The notes below the pieces were generated by a model. That model was not told the DNA's origin. It searched no databases and worked only from the letters and a program-made list of their open reading frames with translations. Below, in pieces: positions 51,664-60,390 of a DNA stretch of 64,000 nucleotides; position 1 is the stretch's first letter, and the number at the start of each line of letters is the position of its first letter. A program made the translations under genes and the position numbers. The stretch is from Mycobacterium sp. ITM-2016-00317 (GTDB lineage: Bacteria; Actinomycetota; Actinomycetes; Mycobacteriales; Mycobacteriaceae). The stretch covers positions 5,146,001 to 5,210,000 of the forward strand of contig NZ_CP134399.1 in the NCBI RefSeq assembly GCF_002968295.1. The letters run 5' to 3'.

Positions 51664-52164
51664 ATGGCCAAAGTCCCCAAGCCACTGAGCCCCAAGCAGG
51701 TCGAAGGCCTCAACTCCAAGGCCGTCGGCGTCGGCATCAAGTGGATGTCCAAGCTCAACACGTTGGCCTACAAGGCCACCGGCGGGCGGATCGGCTACAA
51801 CTGGCGTGGCGGATCCAACCGGTTCTCGGCGCCTCCCCCGGTCGGCATCCTGACCACCATCGGCCGCAAATCGGGACAGCCGCGGGAGAGCCCGCTGCTC
51901 TTCCTGCGCGAGGGGAACCGCGTCGTGCTGGTCGCGTCTCAGGGCGGACGGGCGACGAATCCGATGTGGTACCTGAACATCAAGGCCAACCCTCAGGTGA
52001 CGTTCCAGATCAAGAACGAGAAGCTGAAGCTGATCGCGCGGGAGGCCACCGACGCCGAACGCGACGAGTACTGGCCCAAACTGGATTCGATCTACCCGGA
52101 CTTCGCCAACTACCGGACCTACACCGACCGCAAGATCCCGGTCCTGATCTGCGACCCCGCCTGA
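51664..52164 (+). CDS. F420-dependent nitroreductase-family protein (Ddn-like)
   Basis: A 166-residue split-barrel protein of the deazaflavin-dependent nitroreductase family (Rv3547, Ddn, the activator of pretomanid in M. tuberculosis). Seen: VGILTTIGRKSGQPRESPLLF with the F420-binding Lys/Ser region, VLVASQGGRATNPMWYLNIK, and the C-terminal YPDFANYRTYTDRKIPVLIC with the tyrosines near the substrate pocket. The N-terminal PKQVEGLNSKAVGVGIKWMSK helix is typical. It follows the small gene by 11 nt. The physiological substrate is unsettled; quinone reduction is proposed for the family. Synteny with Rv3547 is exact. Confidence 0.9.
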   Translation: MAKVPKPLSPKQVEGLNSKAVGVGIKWMSKLNTLAYKATGGRIGYNWRGGSNRFSAPPPVGILTTIGRKSGQPRESPLLFLREGNRVVLVASQGGRATNPMWYLNIKANPQVTFQIKNEKLKLIAREATDAERDEYWPKLDSIYPDFANYRTYTDRKIPVLICDPA

Positions 52165-52212
52165 GACGTCATCGGCCGCCGCCCGGCAAACTCGTCCACT
52201 AAGCTCCGGCGT

Positions 52213-53115
52213 ATGGGGGCGAGCACACCGGATCCGGCCCGGGTACGCATCGGCGTCGCCATCACCACGGTGGGCAGATGGGTCTCGTTGCGGGAACTGC
52301 TGGACGATTTGGCCTCGCAGACGTGCCCGCCGTGCGCGGTGGCCATCGCCCACCACGAGCCTGCCGACGCCGGCGCACTCGCAGCGTTGGTTGCGTCTTT
52401 CGCCGGAGTTCTGCAAATCCGTACCGTCATCAGTGCGCGTGGCATCTCGAACGGTCGCAACGCTGCGGCCACCGCGCTCGGCGAAGACGTCGACTGGCTC
52501 TGGTTCCCCAACGACACCAGTCGCGTCGACGCGAATTTCCTTGAGCGGGTGTCCCGCCACTGCGTGGCATCGACGACCGCCGTCGCCGTCCAGCTGGCCG
52601 ACCGCGAGGGTCCACGCCACCCGCTTCCAGCCCCCGGCACGAAGCTGACCCGCCGCACCGTCTGGGGCGCCATGGAGCCGGCGACCCTTCTCCGGCGCGG
52701 TCCTTTTCTGGCGGTCGGCGGATTCAATCCGGTGCTTGGCTCGGGCGCCGACTCCCCCTGGCAATCCGGTGAAGGTCCGGACCTGCTGTTGCGGATGTCC
52801 GAACGCGACGACTTCTCGATCGAGTGGGTCGGCGACATCGTCATCCAGGCCCAGACCGAATTCGCCCATCTGGCACCGCATGAGCGACGCAGAAAACAGC
52901 GCAGCTACGGGCGCGGCGCCGGGTACGTCCTGCGCACCTGGCGCTACCCGCTCTGGTACAAGGCTGCTCACCTGATCGCCGCCGCGCTGATGCCGCTGCG
53001 TAAACCGGAGAAGTTCGGTCCGGGTGAGGCTTTCGCACTGTTGGTCGGTCGGACCGAGGGCGTGCTGGGACGGCCTCTTTCCAACGACACCGACCATCGA
53101 GCAGTGCTGCGATGA
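52213..53115 (+). CDS. GT2-family glycosyltransferase
   Basis: A 300-residue inverting GT-A glycosyltransferase. Seen: IGVAITTVGRWVSLRELLDDL (N-terminal nucleotide-binding strand), RGISNGRNAAATALGEDVDWLWFPNDTS with a D/N-D motif in place of a strict DxD, and RGPFLAVGGFNPVLGSGAD followed by GEGPDLLLRMSERDDF, the acceptor-side ED-like motif of GT2 enzymes. No membrane segment is obvious except a weak one near 250-265. The stop overlaps the next gene (ATGA). It begins a second sugar-related island inserted between ddn and the Rv3548c homologue. Confidence 0.82.
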   Translation: MGASTPDPARVRIGVAITTVGRWVSLRELLDDLASQTCPPCAVAIAHHEPADAGALAALVASFAGVLQIRTVISARGISNGRNAAATALGEDVDWLWFPNDTSRVDANFLERVSRHCVASTTAVAVQLADREGPRHPLPAPGTKLTRRTVWGAMEPATLLRRGPFLAVGGFNPVLGSGADSPWQSGEGPDLLLRMSERDDFSIEWVGDIVIQAQTEFAHLAPHERRRKQRSYGRGAGYVLRTWRYPLWYKAAHLIAAALMPLRKPEKFGPGEAFALLVGRTEGVLGRPLSNDTDHRAVLR

Positions 53116-54491
53116 CCTGGAGCACCCTCACACGCACCACGACTTCCCTTGATACGCGGCGATTGCTGATGGCGGCGCTCGGTGTCGCGCTGGTGTTGCG
53201 CGTCGCGGCAATTCTGCTCACTGGTGATATCTCGCGTAACGCCAACATCTGGGAGTACGGCGAGCAGGCGCTGTGCGCGTTGGAGAACGGCGGACAGCTG
53301 TGCACGTATTACTCACCGGGAGGCGGCGCCAGTTACCCATCGGCATACATGCCGCCCATGCTCAGCTACTTCTGGTTGGCGCTCTTTCAGACCTTCGGCG
53401 ATGGATCGCTGGCACGGGCAGTCTGGCTCGGCGCAAACACTGCGGCCGCGCTGGGTTGCGTGGCGCTCGTCTTCCACCTGTCACTCAAACTCTGGCCTTC
53501 TCGTTGTGCCGCGTTCGCGGCGGCCATGCTCGTCGCCACGTATCCCACTTTTGTTTTCGTCACTGCCACCTACCACCAGACGAACTGGGCAGCGCTGTTC
53601 CTCCTCGGCATCACCGCCGTCGCGTTGAAACTGGCGCAGGGGGGCAGTCCCGTCCTCTATGGCGCATCAGGCGGCTTCCTGTGCGGGCTGGCAGCCCTGA
53701 ACCGCACGGAGATGCTGGTGATCGGCCCAATCCTGATCGCCCTGGGCGCTGCCTGGCGGCGGCGGGCCTCGGTGTTCCTCACGATAGGTGTGGCAGGGGC
53801 GTTGGCGTTGGTGCTGACCCTGGCACCCTGGACGGTGCGCAATCACGAAGAGTTCGGTCGGTTCATTCCGACCGCACAAAGCATGGGATACAACCTCTGG
53901 AAAGGGTTCAACGCCCACACCATCGGCTCCGGCAGTCAATCGGAGGCGATGCAAACTCCCGCTCGGGATGAACTCGTTGCGATCGCAGCGTCGGTGCCTC
54001 ACGGGGAATCGTATGAGACCCACCTCCAGGACGCCTACATGCAGGCGGTCAAGGATGACGTGCAGAATGCCTCGCCGCTGCGCCTTCTGCAGCTGACAGC
54101 CACCAAAGTGGTGTTGCTCTGGGGGTACGACTGGACGGACACATCGACCACGGCCAGCGTCACCTACCTCCTGCCGTGGTTGGCAGTGAACCTCCTCGTG
54201 ATTCCCGGTCTGATCACAGCGTGGCGTCGACGACGCAGTGTCCGTGCGGCTCCCGCCGCGATCTATGCCACCGCGCTGGGTCTCCTCACGGTGGCGTATG
54301 CGGTGACCTCGGTGCATGCCCGCTACCGGATGCATCTGGAGCCATACCTATTCATTCTGGCCGGTATCGGCATCGAAACACTGTGGCTTCGATTCCGTCC
54401 GATCCATCCCGCCCGGAAAATGCCGTCGACCGGCACCGCCGCCGATCCGTCTGCCGACCCTTCGCCCTCCGTGAAAACCGTTCTGCGTTAA
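53112..54491 (+). CDS. GT-C membrane glycosyltransferase (PMT/ArnT-like)
   Basis: A 459-residue protein with about 10-11 membrane segments. The first segment is followed by an extracytoplasmic loop with ANIWEYGEQALCALENG, and later SYPSAYMPPMLSYFWLALF, an arrangement like the GT39/GT83 family (glycosyltransferases using polyprenyl-phosphate sugars). The basic pair after APWTVRNHEEFGRFIP is also typical of PMT_2 proteins. Donor and acceptor are unknown. It is coupled to the GT2 gene, which may make the polyprenyl-phosphate sugar it uses. Its stop shares TTAA with the convergent gene at 54488. Confidence 0.8.
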   Translation: MTWSTLTRTTTSLDTRRLLMAALGVALVLRVAAILLTGDISRNANIWEYGEQALCALENGGQLCTYYSPGGGASYPSAYMPPMLSYFWLALFQTFGDGSLARAVWLGANTAAALGCVALVFHLSLKLWPSRCAAFAAAMLVATYPTFVFVTATYHQTNWAALFLLGITAVALKLAQGGSPVLYGASGGFLCGLAALNRTEMLVIGPILIALGAAWRRRASVFLTIGVAGALALVLTLAPWTVRNHEEFGRFIPTAQSMGYNLWKGFNAHTIGSGSQSEAMQTPARDELVAIAASVPHGESYETHLQDAYMQAVKDDVQNASPLRLLQLTATKVVLLWGYDWTDTSTTASVTYLLPWLAVNLLVIPGLITAWRRRRSVRAAPAAIYATALGLLTVAYAVTSVHARYRMHLEPYLFILAGIGIETLWLRFRPIHPARKMPSTGTAADPSADPSPSVKTVLR

Positions 54492-55609
54492 GAGAGCTCG
54501 ACTGCCACCGCTTCCGCTGCGGAGCCGGCGGAGATACCCGACTGGCGGGCGATGACATGTCTCCAACCGCGTGCCGCCAGGTCAGCCCGGGCGCTGTCGT
54601 CGAGGCAGTACCTGTGCAGAAGATCCGCCAGCTCCCGCTGACTGCGGGGGTCGAAGTACTCCGCGCCGTCACCGCACGTCTCTCGCAACGCCGGTATGTC
54701 CGAGGCCAGCACCGCCGTGTGCGAGGCCATCGCCTCGATCGGTGGGAGACCGGCTCCCTCGTGCAGCGACGGCATCACCAGCAGGTCTGCGGATGCGACC
54801 AGCGAACGCAGGACATCGAAATCTAGCCGCCCCATCACCGAAACACGATCGCCTTGCCGGGCGGCCAACTCGGTGACGCGCTCATCCCCGCCGCGCAGAG
54901 CCTCCCCGCTGCCCGCGATCACAAGGTTGTGCGGAATACCTGGCGCGACCGCCGAATACGCCTCCAACAACGACGGTAGGTTCTTGTGCCATTTGGCATT
55001 CCCCACATAGAGAACGTACCGACCGGCTACCGGGCAGAGCGCCGGGTCGACGGGCGAGAACCACTCGTCGCCCACCGGGATGGGTGTCACCATCACGGGT
55101 GCTTTCGGCGCCATCCGCCTCAAACCTGACGCTGTGGCCTGCGACGGGGTGAAGATCCTGCGGCACCTGCGCACACCCAGCTTGAGCATGGCGCGGGCAT
55201 ATGCCCGTCGTGCAGCGTTCTGACCGCTGACGTCGCGTGGGGTCACGTGGAGCATGTCGTGCACGGTAACGAACAGTTGCGTCGACCGATTGGCACGGCG
55301 TAACGCGGCAAGCGGGAAAGGATAGTGGGGGACCCAAAAGCCGCGCGGGCCGACGTCACCGAGCGCTCGATTCCAGACCTGCTGTTCGGCAAGGGAATAC
55401 ATGGGCGCCACGCCCCGCTCGACCACGACCGACGTGGAATCCCGCAGCACAGGTGTGGCATGTTCGGCGACAAGGACAGCCAGCGACATCCCACGGCCGG
55501 CGAATGTCTGCTCCAAATGCGGCAGCAGGGTTGCGATGTACGTGCCGATACCGCTCTGGCGGATGTGCCGGGCGTCGAAGAGAAGGTCGATGCGCTCGCG
55601 GCCCGTCAT
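54488..55609 (-). CDS. GT4-family glycosyltransferase
   Basis: A 373-residue GT-B enzyme. Seen: IDLLFDARHIRQSGIGTYIATLL, a start typical of mannosyl- or rhamnosyltransferase-like GT4 enzymes, LFVTVHDMLHVTPRDVSG, RIFTPSQATASGLRRM, RYVLYVGNAKWHKNLPSLLEA, then SVMGRLDFDVLRSLVASADLLVMPS and HEGAGLPPIEAMASHTAVLAS with the EX7E-type glutamates. The start at 55609 is 2 nt after the stop of the epimerase gene. Part of a three-gene leftward unit (57726-54488). Confidence 0.85.
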   Translation of the reverse strand: MTGRERIDLLFDARHIRQSGIGTYIATLLPHLEQTFAGRGMSLAVLVAEHATPVLRDSTSVVVERGVAPMYSLAEQQVWNRALGDVGPRGFWVPHYPFPLAALRRANRSTQLFVTVHDMLHVTPRDVSGQNAARRAYARAMLKLGVRRCRRIFTPSQATASGLRRMAPKAPVMVTPIPVGDEWFSPVDPALCPVAGRYVLYVGNAKWHKNLPSLLEAYSAVAPGIPHNLVIAGSGEALRGGDERVTELAARQGDRVSVMGRLDFDVLRSLVASADLLVMPSLHEGAGLPPIEAMASHTAVLASDIPALRETCGDGAEYFDPRSQRELADLLHRYCLDDSARADLAARGWRHVIARQSGISAGSAAEAVAVELS

Positions 55610-55611
55610 CG

Positions 55612-56565
55612 CTAGGTCAGGCGCCCTTTCAACTCGGGTAGGAAGTCCGGGTTGTCCCACATACGTTTGAGCGTCTCGTCGAGCCCATGCATCGGGCCCC
55701 ACCCGAAGACGTCCCGTATGCGGGTGATGTCCGCACCGAGGAAGGGCCGGTCTACGGCTCGCATCCGACTCTTGTCCTGACGTACCTCGAAATCGAGGCC
55801 CAGCACCGACTTCATCCGCTCGACGATGTCGTCGACCGAATACTGCTGCCCGCTGGCGAGATTGACCACCTCGCAGCTGCCCGGACCCGGCGACGCGCCG
55901 AGCGCTGCGGCGGCGAAACCTCCCGCCGCGTCGAGCACGTCGATGTAGTCACGCTTGGGCCATGTGTTCCCGAGAGCGATCGACTCCGGATCGTCTCGCA
56001 GTTGCGCAACGATCGCGGGCAGCAGGTGCGGGTTCGTCTCCCCCGGCCCGATGACGTTGAAAAGACGCACTATCACGCCGGCGAGCCCGCGGTTGGCAGC
56101 CACCATGCGCACGTAGTCCTCGCCGTGCTGCTTGGTGTGGCCGTAAACGTCCACAGGGGCGACCTTCGACTCGAGCTCGCGGTGCGCCGCTTCGTCCGGC
56201 TGATAGACCGCACCACTGCTGGCGAACACGAAGCGGGTGCCCTCCGGGCAGGCGGCCAGTAGGTTGACCGTGCCGGTCACGTTGGTCGCGACCGCGTTCG
56301 CGGGATCGTTGTCGCATTCGGGAATGTAGTGGATCGCCGCGAGGTGCACGATCACGTCAGGAGCGAACTCTGCGATCAGCGATCGGGTCGCTGCGGCATC
56401 GCGAATGTCAAGGTGCCGGAATGCGAATCCCTCCGGTTCACCGACCAGCCAGTCAGGCGTGCCGTAACGCAACATGTCCGCAACCAGCAGCTCCGACCTG
56501 TCGCGCAGATTTCGCACCAGTTCCTTGCCGACGAAGCCTGCTCCACCCGTGACCATGATGCGCAT
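55612..56565 (-). CDS. NAD-dependent sugar epimerase/dehydratase (extended SDR)
   Basis: A 317-residue nucleotide-sugar-modifying SDR. Seen: IMVTGGAGFVGKELVRNL (GxxGxxG), HLDIRDAAATRSLIAEF, VIVHLAAIHYIPECDNDP, VFASSGAVYQPDEAAH, the catalytic VYGHTKQHGEDYV (YxxxK), RLFNVIGPGETNPHLLP and KRDYIDVLDAAGGF. The closest general type is UDP-glucose/GDP-sugar epimerase-reductase; the exact product is unknown. The start at 56565 has GGGGGAG 9 nt upstream. Confidence 0.85.
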   Translation of the reverse strand: MRIMVTGGAGFVGKELVRNLRDRSELLVADMLRYGTPDWLVGEPEGFAFRHLDIRDAAATRSLIAEFAPDVIVHLAAIHYIPECDNDPANAVATNVTGTVNLLAACPEGTRFVFASSGAVYQPDEAAHRELESKVAPVDVYGHTKQHGEDYVRMVAANRGLAGVIVRLFNVIGPGETNPHLLPAIVAQLRDDPESIALGNTWPKRDYIDVLDAAGGFAAAALGASPGPGSCEVVNLASGQQYSVDDIVERMKSVLGLDFEVRQDKSRMRAVDRPFLGADITRIRDVFGWGPMHGLDETLKRMWDNPDFLPELKGRLT

Positions 56566-56598
56566 GCGTACTCCCCCAACCCGTTCCATACTGTCCGG

Positions 56599-57726
56599 CT
56601 ATCTGTGTCCCGCGACCGCGCGGGCGTGAGTTTCGAGTGTCGTGGCGATGTGCGACCAGTCCAGTGCCCGGACACCGAAGGCGCCGGCTTCGGAGTAGCC
56701 GTCCCACTGCGATTCGGCTGCGTGCAGTCCCTCGGCGAAATCGGCGGGGTCGGTGCCGCAGACGATGCCGACGCCGTACTGCTTGACGACGTCACGTGCG
56801 CCGTTCTCGGCGAAATCCGCTGTGACGACCGGCAGGCCGCTGGCCATTGCCTCGGCGATCACGCGCGGGAACCCTTCCCTGCGACTGGGCATCGCCATCA
56901 CCGCCGAGTGCGCCAGCAGATCGATCTTCTGCGTCTCGTCGACAGAACCCAGGACGTGGACCCGCTCGGCGAATCCAGAGTGCCGGGCGTAGTTCTCGAC
57001 GTCCGCGCGTGATGGCCCGTCCCCGGCGATAACCAGGTCCCCGTCGAAGCCGCGCTGGGCGGCGATGCCGAAGGCGTCGATGAGCAGAGGCAGATTCTTG
57101 TGCGGCGCCAATCGTCCGACGTACAGCACGCCGGAGCGCTCCGCGCGCGGGCGGCGTCGGTAACGCGCCGATTCGACACCGCTGGGTAATACACCGCACT
57201 CTCGACCGGACTGCTGATTTATGACTTCCGAAACCGCCTCGCTGACCGCGAAGTTCATGCCCACAAGCTTCGGTAGCTGTGCCTGCAGCAGCCGCGGCAG
57301 CGGGCCCTCCCGGATCTCGCACCAATGCACAGCGCTGCGTGATCTCACCGATCCGGGTAGCGCCGGGATGTGCAGAAGCGGCCACTGGTTCAACAGGAAG
57401 AAGTCATATCGGTCGTTCGACGCGAGCCGCCGAACTCTCGCAGAGTATTTCGCGATGTCGGACCAGTTCCGCCTGAGCGCAGCGACTCTGGGTGCCTTGT
57501 AGCGGCCGCCGTTCGGGCGCCGGTGGACGCTGACACCGTTCATCACCTCCACGTGGGCAAGCCCGGTGGAGTGGCCGATGCAGTGGACATCGACCCGGTG
57601 TCCACGTCGGACCATCTCCTCGGCCAGTTCCTGAAAGAAGACCTCCTGGCCCCCGACGCTGGGATGGTAGAGCTCGGTCAAGAATGCGAACCGCAGGGAT
57701 GAGTCCGGGTCCGGTGCCGACTGCAT
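56599..57726 (-). CDS. GT4-family glycosyltransferase
   Basis: A 375-residue GT-B enzyme. Seen: FAFLTELYHPSVGGQEVFFQELA, FFLLNQWPLLHIPALPG, VLPSGVESARYRRRP at the hinge, SGVLYVGRLAPHKNLPLLIDAFG, VIAGDGPSRADVENYARHSG, and MPSRREGFPRVIAEAMASGLPVVTADF with the EX7E glutamates. The start at 57726 follows GGGGGAC. First gene of the leftward unit; the 192-bp gap to the divergent GAF gene holds both promoters. Confidence 0.85.
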   Translation of the reverse strand: MQSAPDPDSSLRFAFLTELYHPSVGGQEVFFQELAEEMVRRGHRVDVHCIGHSTGLAHVEVMNGVSVHRRPNGGRYKAPRVAALRRNWSDIAKYSARVRRLASNDRYDFFLLNQWPLLHIPALPGSVRSRSAVHWCEIREGPLPRLLQAQLPKLVGMNFAVSEAVSEVINQQSGRECGVLPSGVESARYRRRPRAERSGVLYVGRLAPHKNLPLLIDAFGIAAQRGFDGDLVIAGDGPSRADVENYARHSGFAERVHVLGSVDETQKIDLLAHSAVMAMPSRREGFPRVIAEAMASGLPVVTADFAENGARDVVKQYGVGIVCGTDPADFAEGLHAAESQWDGYSEAGAFGVRALDWSHIATTLETHARAVAGHR

Positions 57727-57906
57727 TCGTGTGGGTCCCCCGTAGCGCAGATGTCCGTCCCAAGGCAAGGACCGGAAGCCGATGCTACCTGCGAAACCCA
57801 GTTCGCGAGCTGTTTGCTGACGAACCGCGCCGATTCGGAGTCGCGACGCATCCCGACCGCCGTCTCGGCTATCCAAACAACGAACCCGCAAATCTCTCCG
57901 CTCGAC

Positions 57907-57912
57907 TATCGT
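57907..57912 (+). promoter_or_regulatory. -10 element for a leaderless GAF gene transcript
   Basis: TATCGT (TAnnnT) ends 6 nt before the GTG at 57919, and no ribosome site is present, so transcription probably starts at or next to the GTG. Confidence 0.5.
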
Positions 57913-57918
57913 TGGCGG

Positions 57919-58617
57919 GTGATCTCACTTCCCGGTTTCGATGACTGGCTCAACCGATTGCTCGTCGAGCAGTCGGCGAAGGCGGGCCAGTCGGTCGAGG
58001 CCTACATCGCCCAAGCGGTCGCGGCGCGACTGATGGGCGACGTCACCCGCCAGAACGGCGATCGCGTGGATTTGCTGGATCACCTCGCCGACGGCGCAGT
58101 CCTGCTGACCGAGCAGCCTCACGGGCCACAGGCGGTGGTCGGCGATCCGGAGCGTCTCAGGGCGCTGTACGCCACCGGCCTGCTCGACGCCCCGCCGGAC
58201 AAGGTGTACGACCGGATCGCCGATATGGCCGCCACCGCACTGGCAGCACCGGGCGCGGCTGTCTCGCTGGTGGACCGGAACCGCCAGTTCTTCGTCAGCA
58301 TGCACGGCTCGCCCGGTGAGTCACCCGATGTCCGGGAGACCTCGATCGACCGGTCGCTGTGCCAGTATGCGGTCGCGTCGGGTCAGCCCCTGGTGATTGC
58401 CGACGCCCGCGTCGATCCGGTGCTGAAGTACAACCCGGCGGTCACCGACGGCACCGTGGTGTCCTATCTGGGCATACCGCTGGTCAACGCCGACCAGCAC
58501 GCCATCGGCACGCTGTGCGTGTGGGATACCGCCCCCCGCAATTGGACATCGGGCCATGTGACCACGCTTCGTGACCTCGCGCAGTTGGTGGCCGACCGGA
58601 TGTTCGACGGACGGTAA
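57919..58617 (+). CDS. GAF-domain protein with a ribbon-helix-helix-like N-terminus
   Basis: A 232-residue soluble protein. Residues 1-40 (VISLPGFDDWLNRLLVEQSA, KAGQSVEAYIAQAVAARLMG) read as a short strand plus two helices, like the Arc/MetJ ribbon-helix-helix fold. Residues about 75-230 are a GAF sensor domain (ALYATGLLDAPPDKVYDRI, VSLVDRNRQFFVSMHGSPG, TSIDRSLCQYAVASGQPLVI, VSYLGIPLVNADQHAIGTLCVWD). No output enzyme domain is present. It may be a ligand-sensing DNA-binding or scaffold protein; nothing in the sequence gives the ligand. The leaderless GTG start is supported by the -10 at 57907. Confidence 0.75.
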   Translation: MISLPGFDDWLNRLLVEQSAKAGQSVEAYIAQAVAARLMGDVTRQNGDRVDLLDHLADGAVLLTEQPHGPQAVVGDPERLRALYATGLLDAPPDKVYDRIADMAATALAAPGAAVSLVDRNRQFFVSMHGSPGESPDVRETSIDRSLCQYAVASGQPLVIADARVDPVLKYNPAVTDGTVVSYLGIPLVNADQHAIGTLCVWDTAPRNWTSGHVTTLRDLAQLVADRMFDGR

Positions 58618-58620
58618 GGG

Positions 58621-59526
58621 TCAGGCGCCGTAGACCGGCACCGGTTTGCGCGCCTTTGCCAGCAGGTCGTTGACCACCGGGCCCAGTTCGGCGGGATCCC
58701 ACCGTGCGCCCTTGTCGATCTCCGGCCCGTGCGCCCAACCTTCGGCGACGCGGATCTTGCCGCCCTCGACCTCGAACACGTTCCCGGTCACGTCGCGGGA
58801 CTCGACGCTGCCCAGCCACACCACCAGTGGTGAAACGTTCTCGGGCGCCATGGAATCGAATTCGTCGCCCTGGGTGGCCATCATGTCTGCGAACACCGTC
58901 TCGGTCATCCGGGTGCGTGCCGACGGCGCGATCGCGTTGACGCTGACGCCGTAGCGGCCCATCTCGGCAGCGGCGACCAGAGTCAGCGCCGCGATCCCTG
59001 CCTTGGCGGCACTGTAGTTGGCCTGCCCCACGCTGCCCTGAAGTCCCGCACCGGAACTGGTGTTGATGATGCGCGCGTCCACCGTCTCGCCGGCTTTGGA
59101 ACGGGCCCGCCAGTACGCGGCGGCGTGCTTCATCGTCGCGAAGTGCCCCTTCAGGTGCACCGCGGTGACGGCGTCGAACTCCTCTTCGCTGGTGTTGGCG
59201 AACATCCGGTCCCGCACGATGCCGGCGTTGTTCACCAGCACGTCGAGGCCGCCGAACGCGTCCACCGCGGTCTGGATCAAACCCTCGGCCTGCGCCCAGT
59301 CGGCGACGTTGGCGCCACTGGTCACGGCTTCGCCACCGGCTGCGGTGATCTCGTCGACCACGTTCTGCGCGGCGCTGCCGCCACCGGCCGGCGATCCGTC
59401 CAGGCCGACGCCGATGTCGTTGACCACCACCCGCGCTCCTTCGGCGGCGAACGCCAGCGCGTGCGCCCTGCCGATTCCGCCACCTGCACCCGTCACGATG
59501 ACCACGCGGCCGTCGAGCAATCCCAT
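58621..59526 (-). CDS. Short-chain dehydrogenase, Rv3548c type (steroid C/D-ring module)
   Basis: A 301-residue classical SDR. Seen: VVIVTGAGGGIGRAHALAFAAE (TGxxxGIG), VVVNDIGVGLDGSP (acidic residue for NAD), LVNNAGIVRDRMF (NNAG), the serine in IINTSSGAGLQGS, and the catalytic YSAAK in QANYSAAKAGIAAL. The GVGLDG insertion and the MTETVFADMM region are typical of the Rv3548c/17-beta-HSD4-like group. In KstR2 regulons this gene accompanies HIP (methylhexahydroindanedione-propionate) degradation; the exact step is not certain. It is 14 nt downstream of the second SDR gene. Confidence 0.87.
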   Translation of the reverse strand: MGLLDGRVVIVTGAGGGIGRAHALAFAAEGARVVVNDIGVGLDGSPAGGGSAAQNVVDEITAAGGEAVTSGANVADWAQAEGLIQTAVDAFGGLDVLVNNAGIVRDRMFANTSEEEFDAVTAVHLKGHFATMKHAAAYWRARSKAGETVDARIINTSSGAGLQGSVGQANYSAAKAGIAALTLVAAAEMGRYGVSVNAIAPSARTRMTETVFADMMATQGDEFDSMAPENVSPLVVWLGSVESRDVTGNVFEVEGGKIRVAEGWAHGPEIDKGARWDPAELGPVVNDLLAKARKPVPVYGA

Positions 59527-59540
59527 TCTCGTTCTCTCCC

Positions 59541-60338
59541 TTACTTGATGTCGGCAGTGGTGGTCGACAGGTAGTGCGGCGGTTCTCCGCCACCGTGCAC
59601 CGCCAGCGACGCACCGCTGATGTAGGACGCCGCGTCCGAGGCCAGAAACGCACTGGCCCAACCGATGTCCTCGGGTTTGGCCAAACGGCCCAGCGGCACG
59701 TTCTTCGATATCGCTGCGATCGACTCCGCGTCGCCATAGAAGAGTTCGGACTGTTCGGTCTCCACCATGCCCACCACGACGGAGTTCACCCTGACCTTCG
59801 GGGCCCACTCCACCGCCAGCGTGGCGGTCAGATTATCGATGCCCGCCTTCGCGGCACCGTAGGCCGCGGTGCCGGGGGTGGGCCGATGCCCGCTCACGCT
59901 GGAGATGTTGACGATGGACCCACCACCGCGCTGGGTCTGCATCGAGGCGTTGGCGTGCGTCGAAACCGACAGCGCACCAAGCAGGTTCAGGGCCACGATC
60001 TTGGTGCTGAACTTCGCCGAGGCCTCGGCGGCGAGGACGTACGGGGAGCCGCCGGCATTGTTCACCACCACGTCGAGCTGACCGTGGTCGGCGACGATGC
60101 CGTCGACGAGAGCCTTGACCGAGTCGTCCTCACGGATGTCGCAGGGCCGGAACTCGTAGGGCGATCCCTCGACGGGGCGGCGCGCACACGTCACTACCGT
60201 GGCGCCCTGGTCTGCGAAGACCTTGCTGATGCCGGCGCCCACGCCACGCACCCCACCGGTGACGAGTACGACGCGTCCGGCCAGGCCGAGGGCGATACCG
60301 CCGCGGGCGGAAACGGCGTTGTCGACGGCTTCAGTCAC
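59541..60338 (-). CDS. Short-chain dehydrogenase, Rv3549c type (steroid C/D-ring module)
   Basis: A 265-residue classical SDR. Seen: VVLVTGGVRGVGAGISKVFADQ, VVVNNAGGSPYVLAAEAS, SIVNISSVSGHRPTPGTAAYGAAKAG (Ser and YxxxK), and VNSVVVGMVETEQSELFYGD. The chosen start is a GTG at 60338, preceded at 6 nt by TACGCT, a TAnnnT -10, so the mRNA is probably leaderless; the KstR2 palindrome sits just upstream and overlaps the expected -35. It corresponds to Rv3549c and is divergent from echA20. Confidence 0.87.
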   Translation of the reverse strand: MTEAVDNAVSARGGIALGLAGRVVLVTGGVRGVGAGISKVFADQGATVVTCARRPVEGSPYEFRPCDIREDDSVKALVDGIVADHGQLDVVVNNAGGSPYVLAAEASAKFSTKIVALNLLGALSVSTHANASMQTQRGGGSIVNISSVSGHRPTPGTAAYGAAKAGIDNLTATLAVEWAPKVRVNSVVVGMVETEQSELFYGDAESIAAISKNVPLGRLAKPEDIGWASAFLASDAASYISGASLAVHGGGEPPHYLSTTTADIK

Positions 60339-60352
60339 TGTGCTAGCGTACC

Positions 60353-60368
60353 AAGCAAGTGCTTGCTT
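60353..60368. promoter_or_regulatory. KstR2 operator between the SDR genes and echA20
   Basis: The 16-bp perfect palindrome AAGCAAGTGCTTGCTT contains the KstR2 consensus AnCAAGnnCTTGnT at 60354-60367. KstR2 is the TetR-type repressor of steroid ring C/D degradation, released by HIP-CoA. The site can control both divergent units. Confidence 0.88.
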
Positions 60369-60390
60369 AGGTAGCGACCCAGGAGTTTGC

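Noticed and set aside
51307..53097. 596-codon open frame on the - strand opposite ddn and the GT2 gene
   Set aside because: Crosses several real genes on the other strand; no start signal or recognisable domain.
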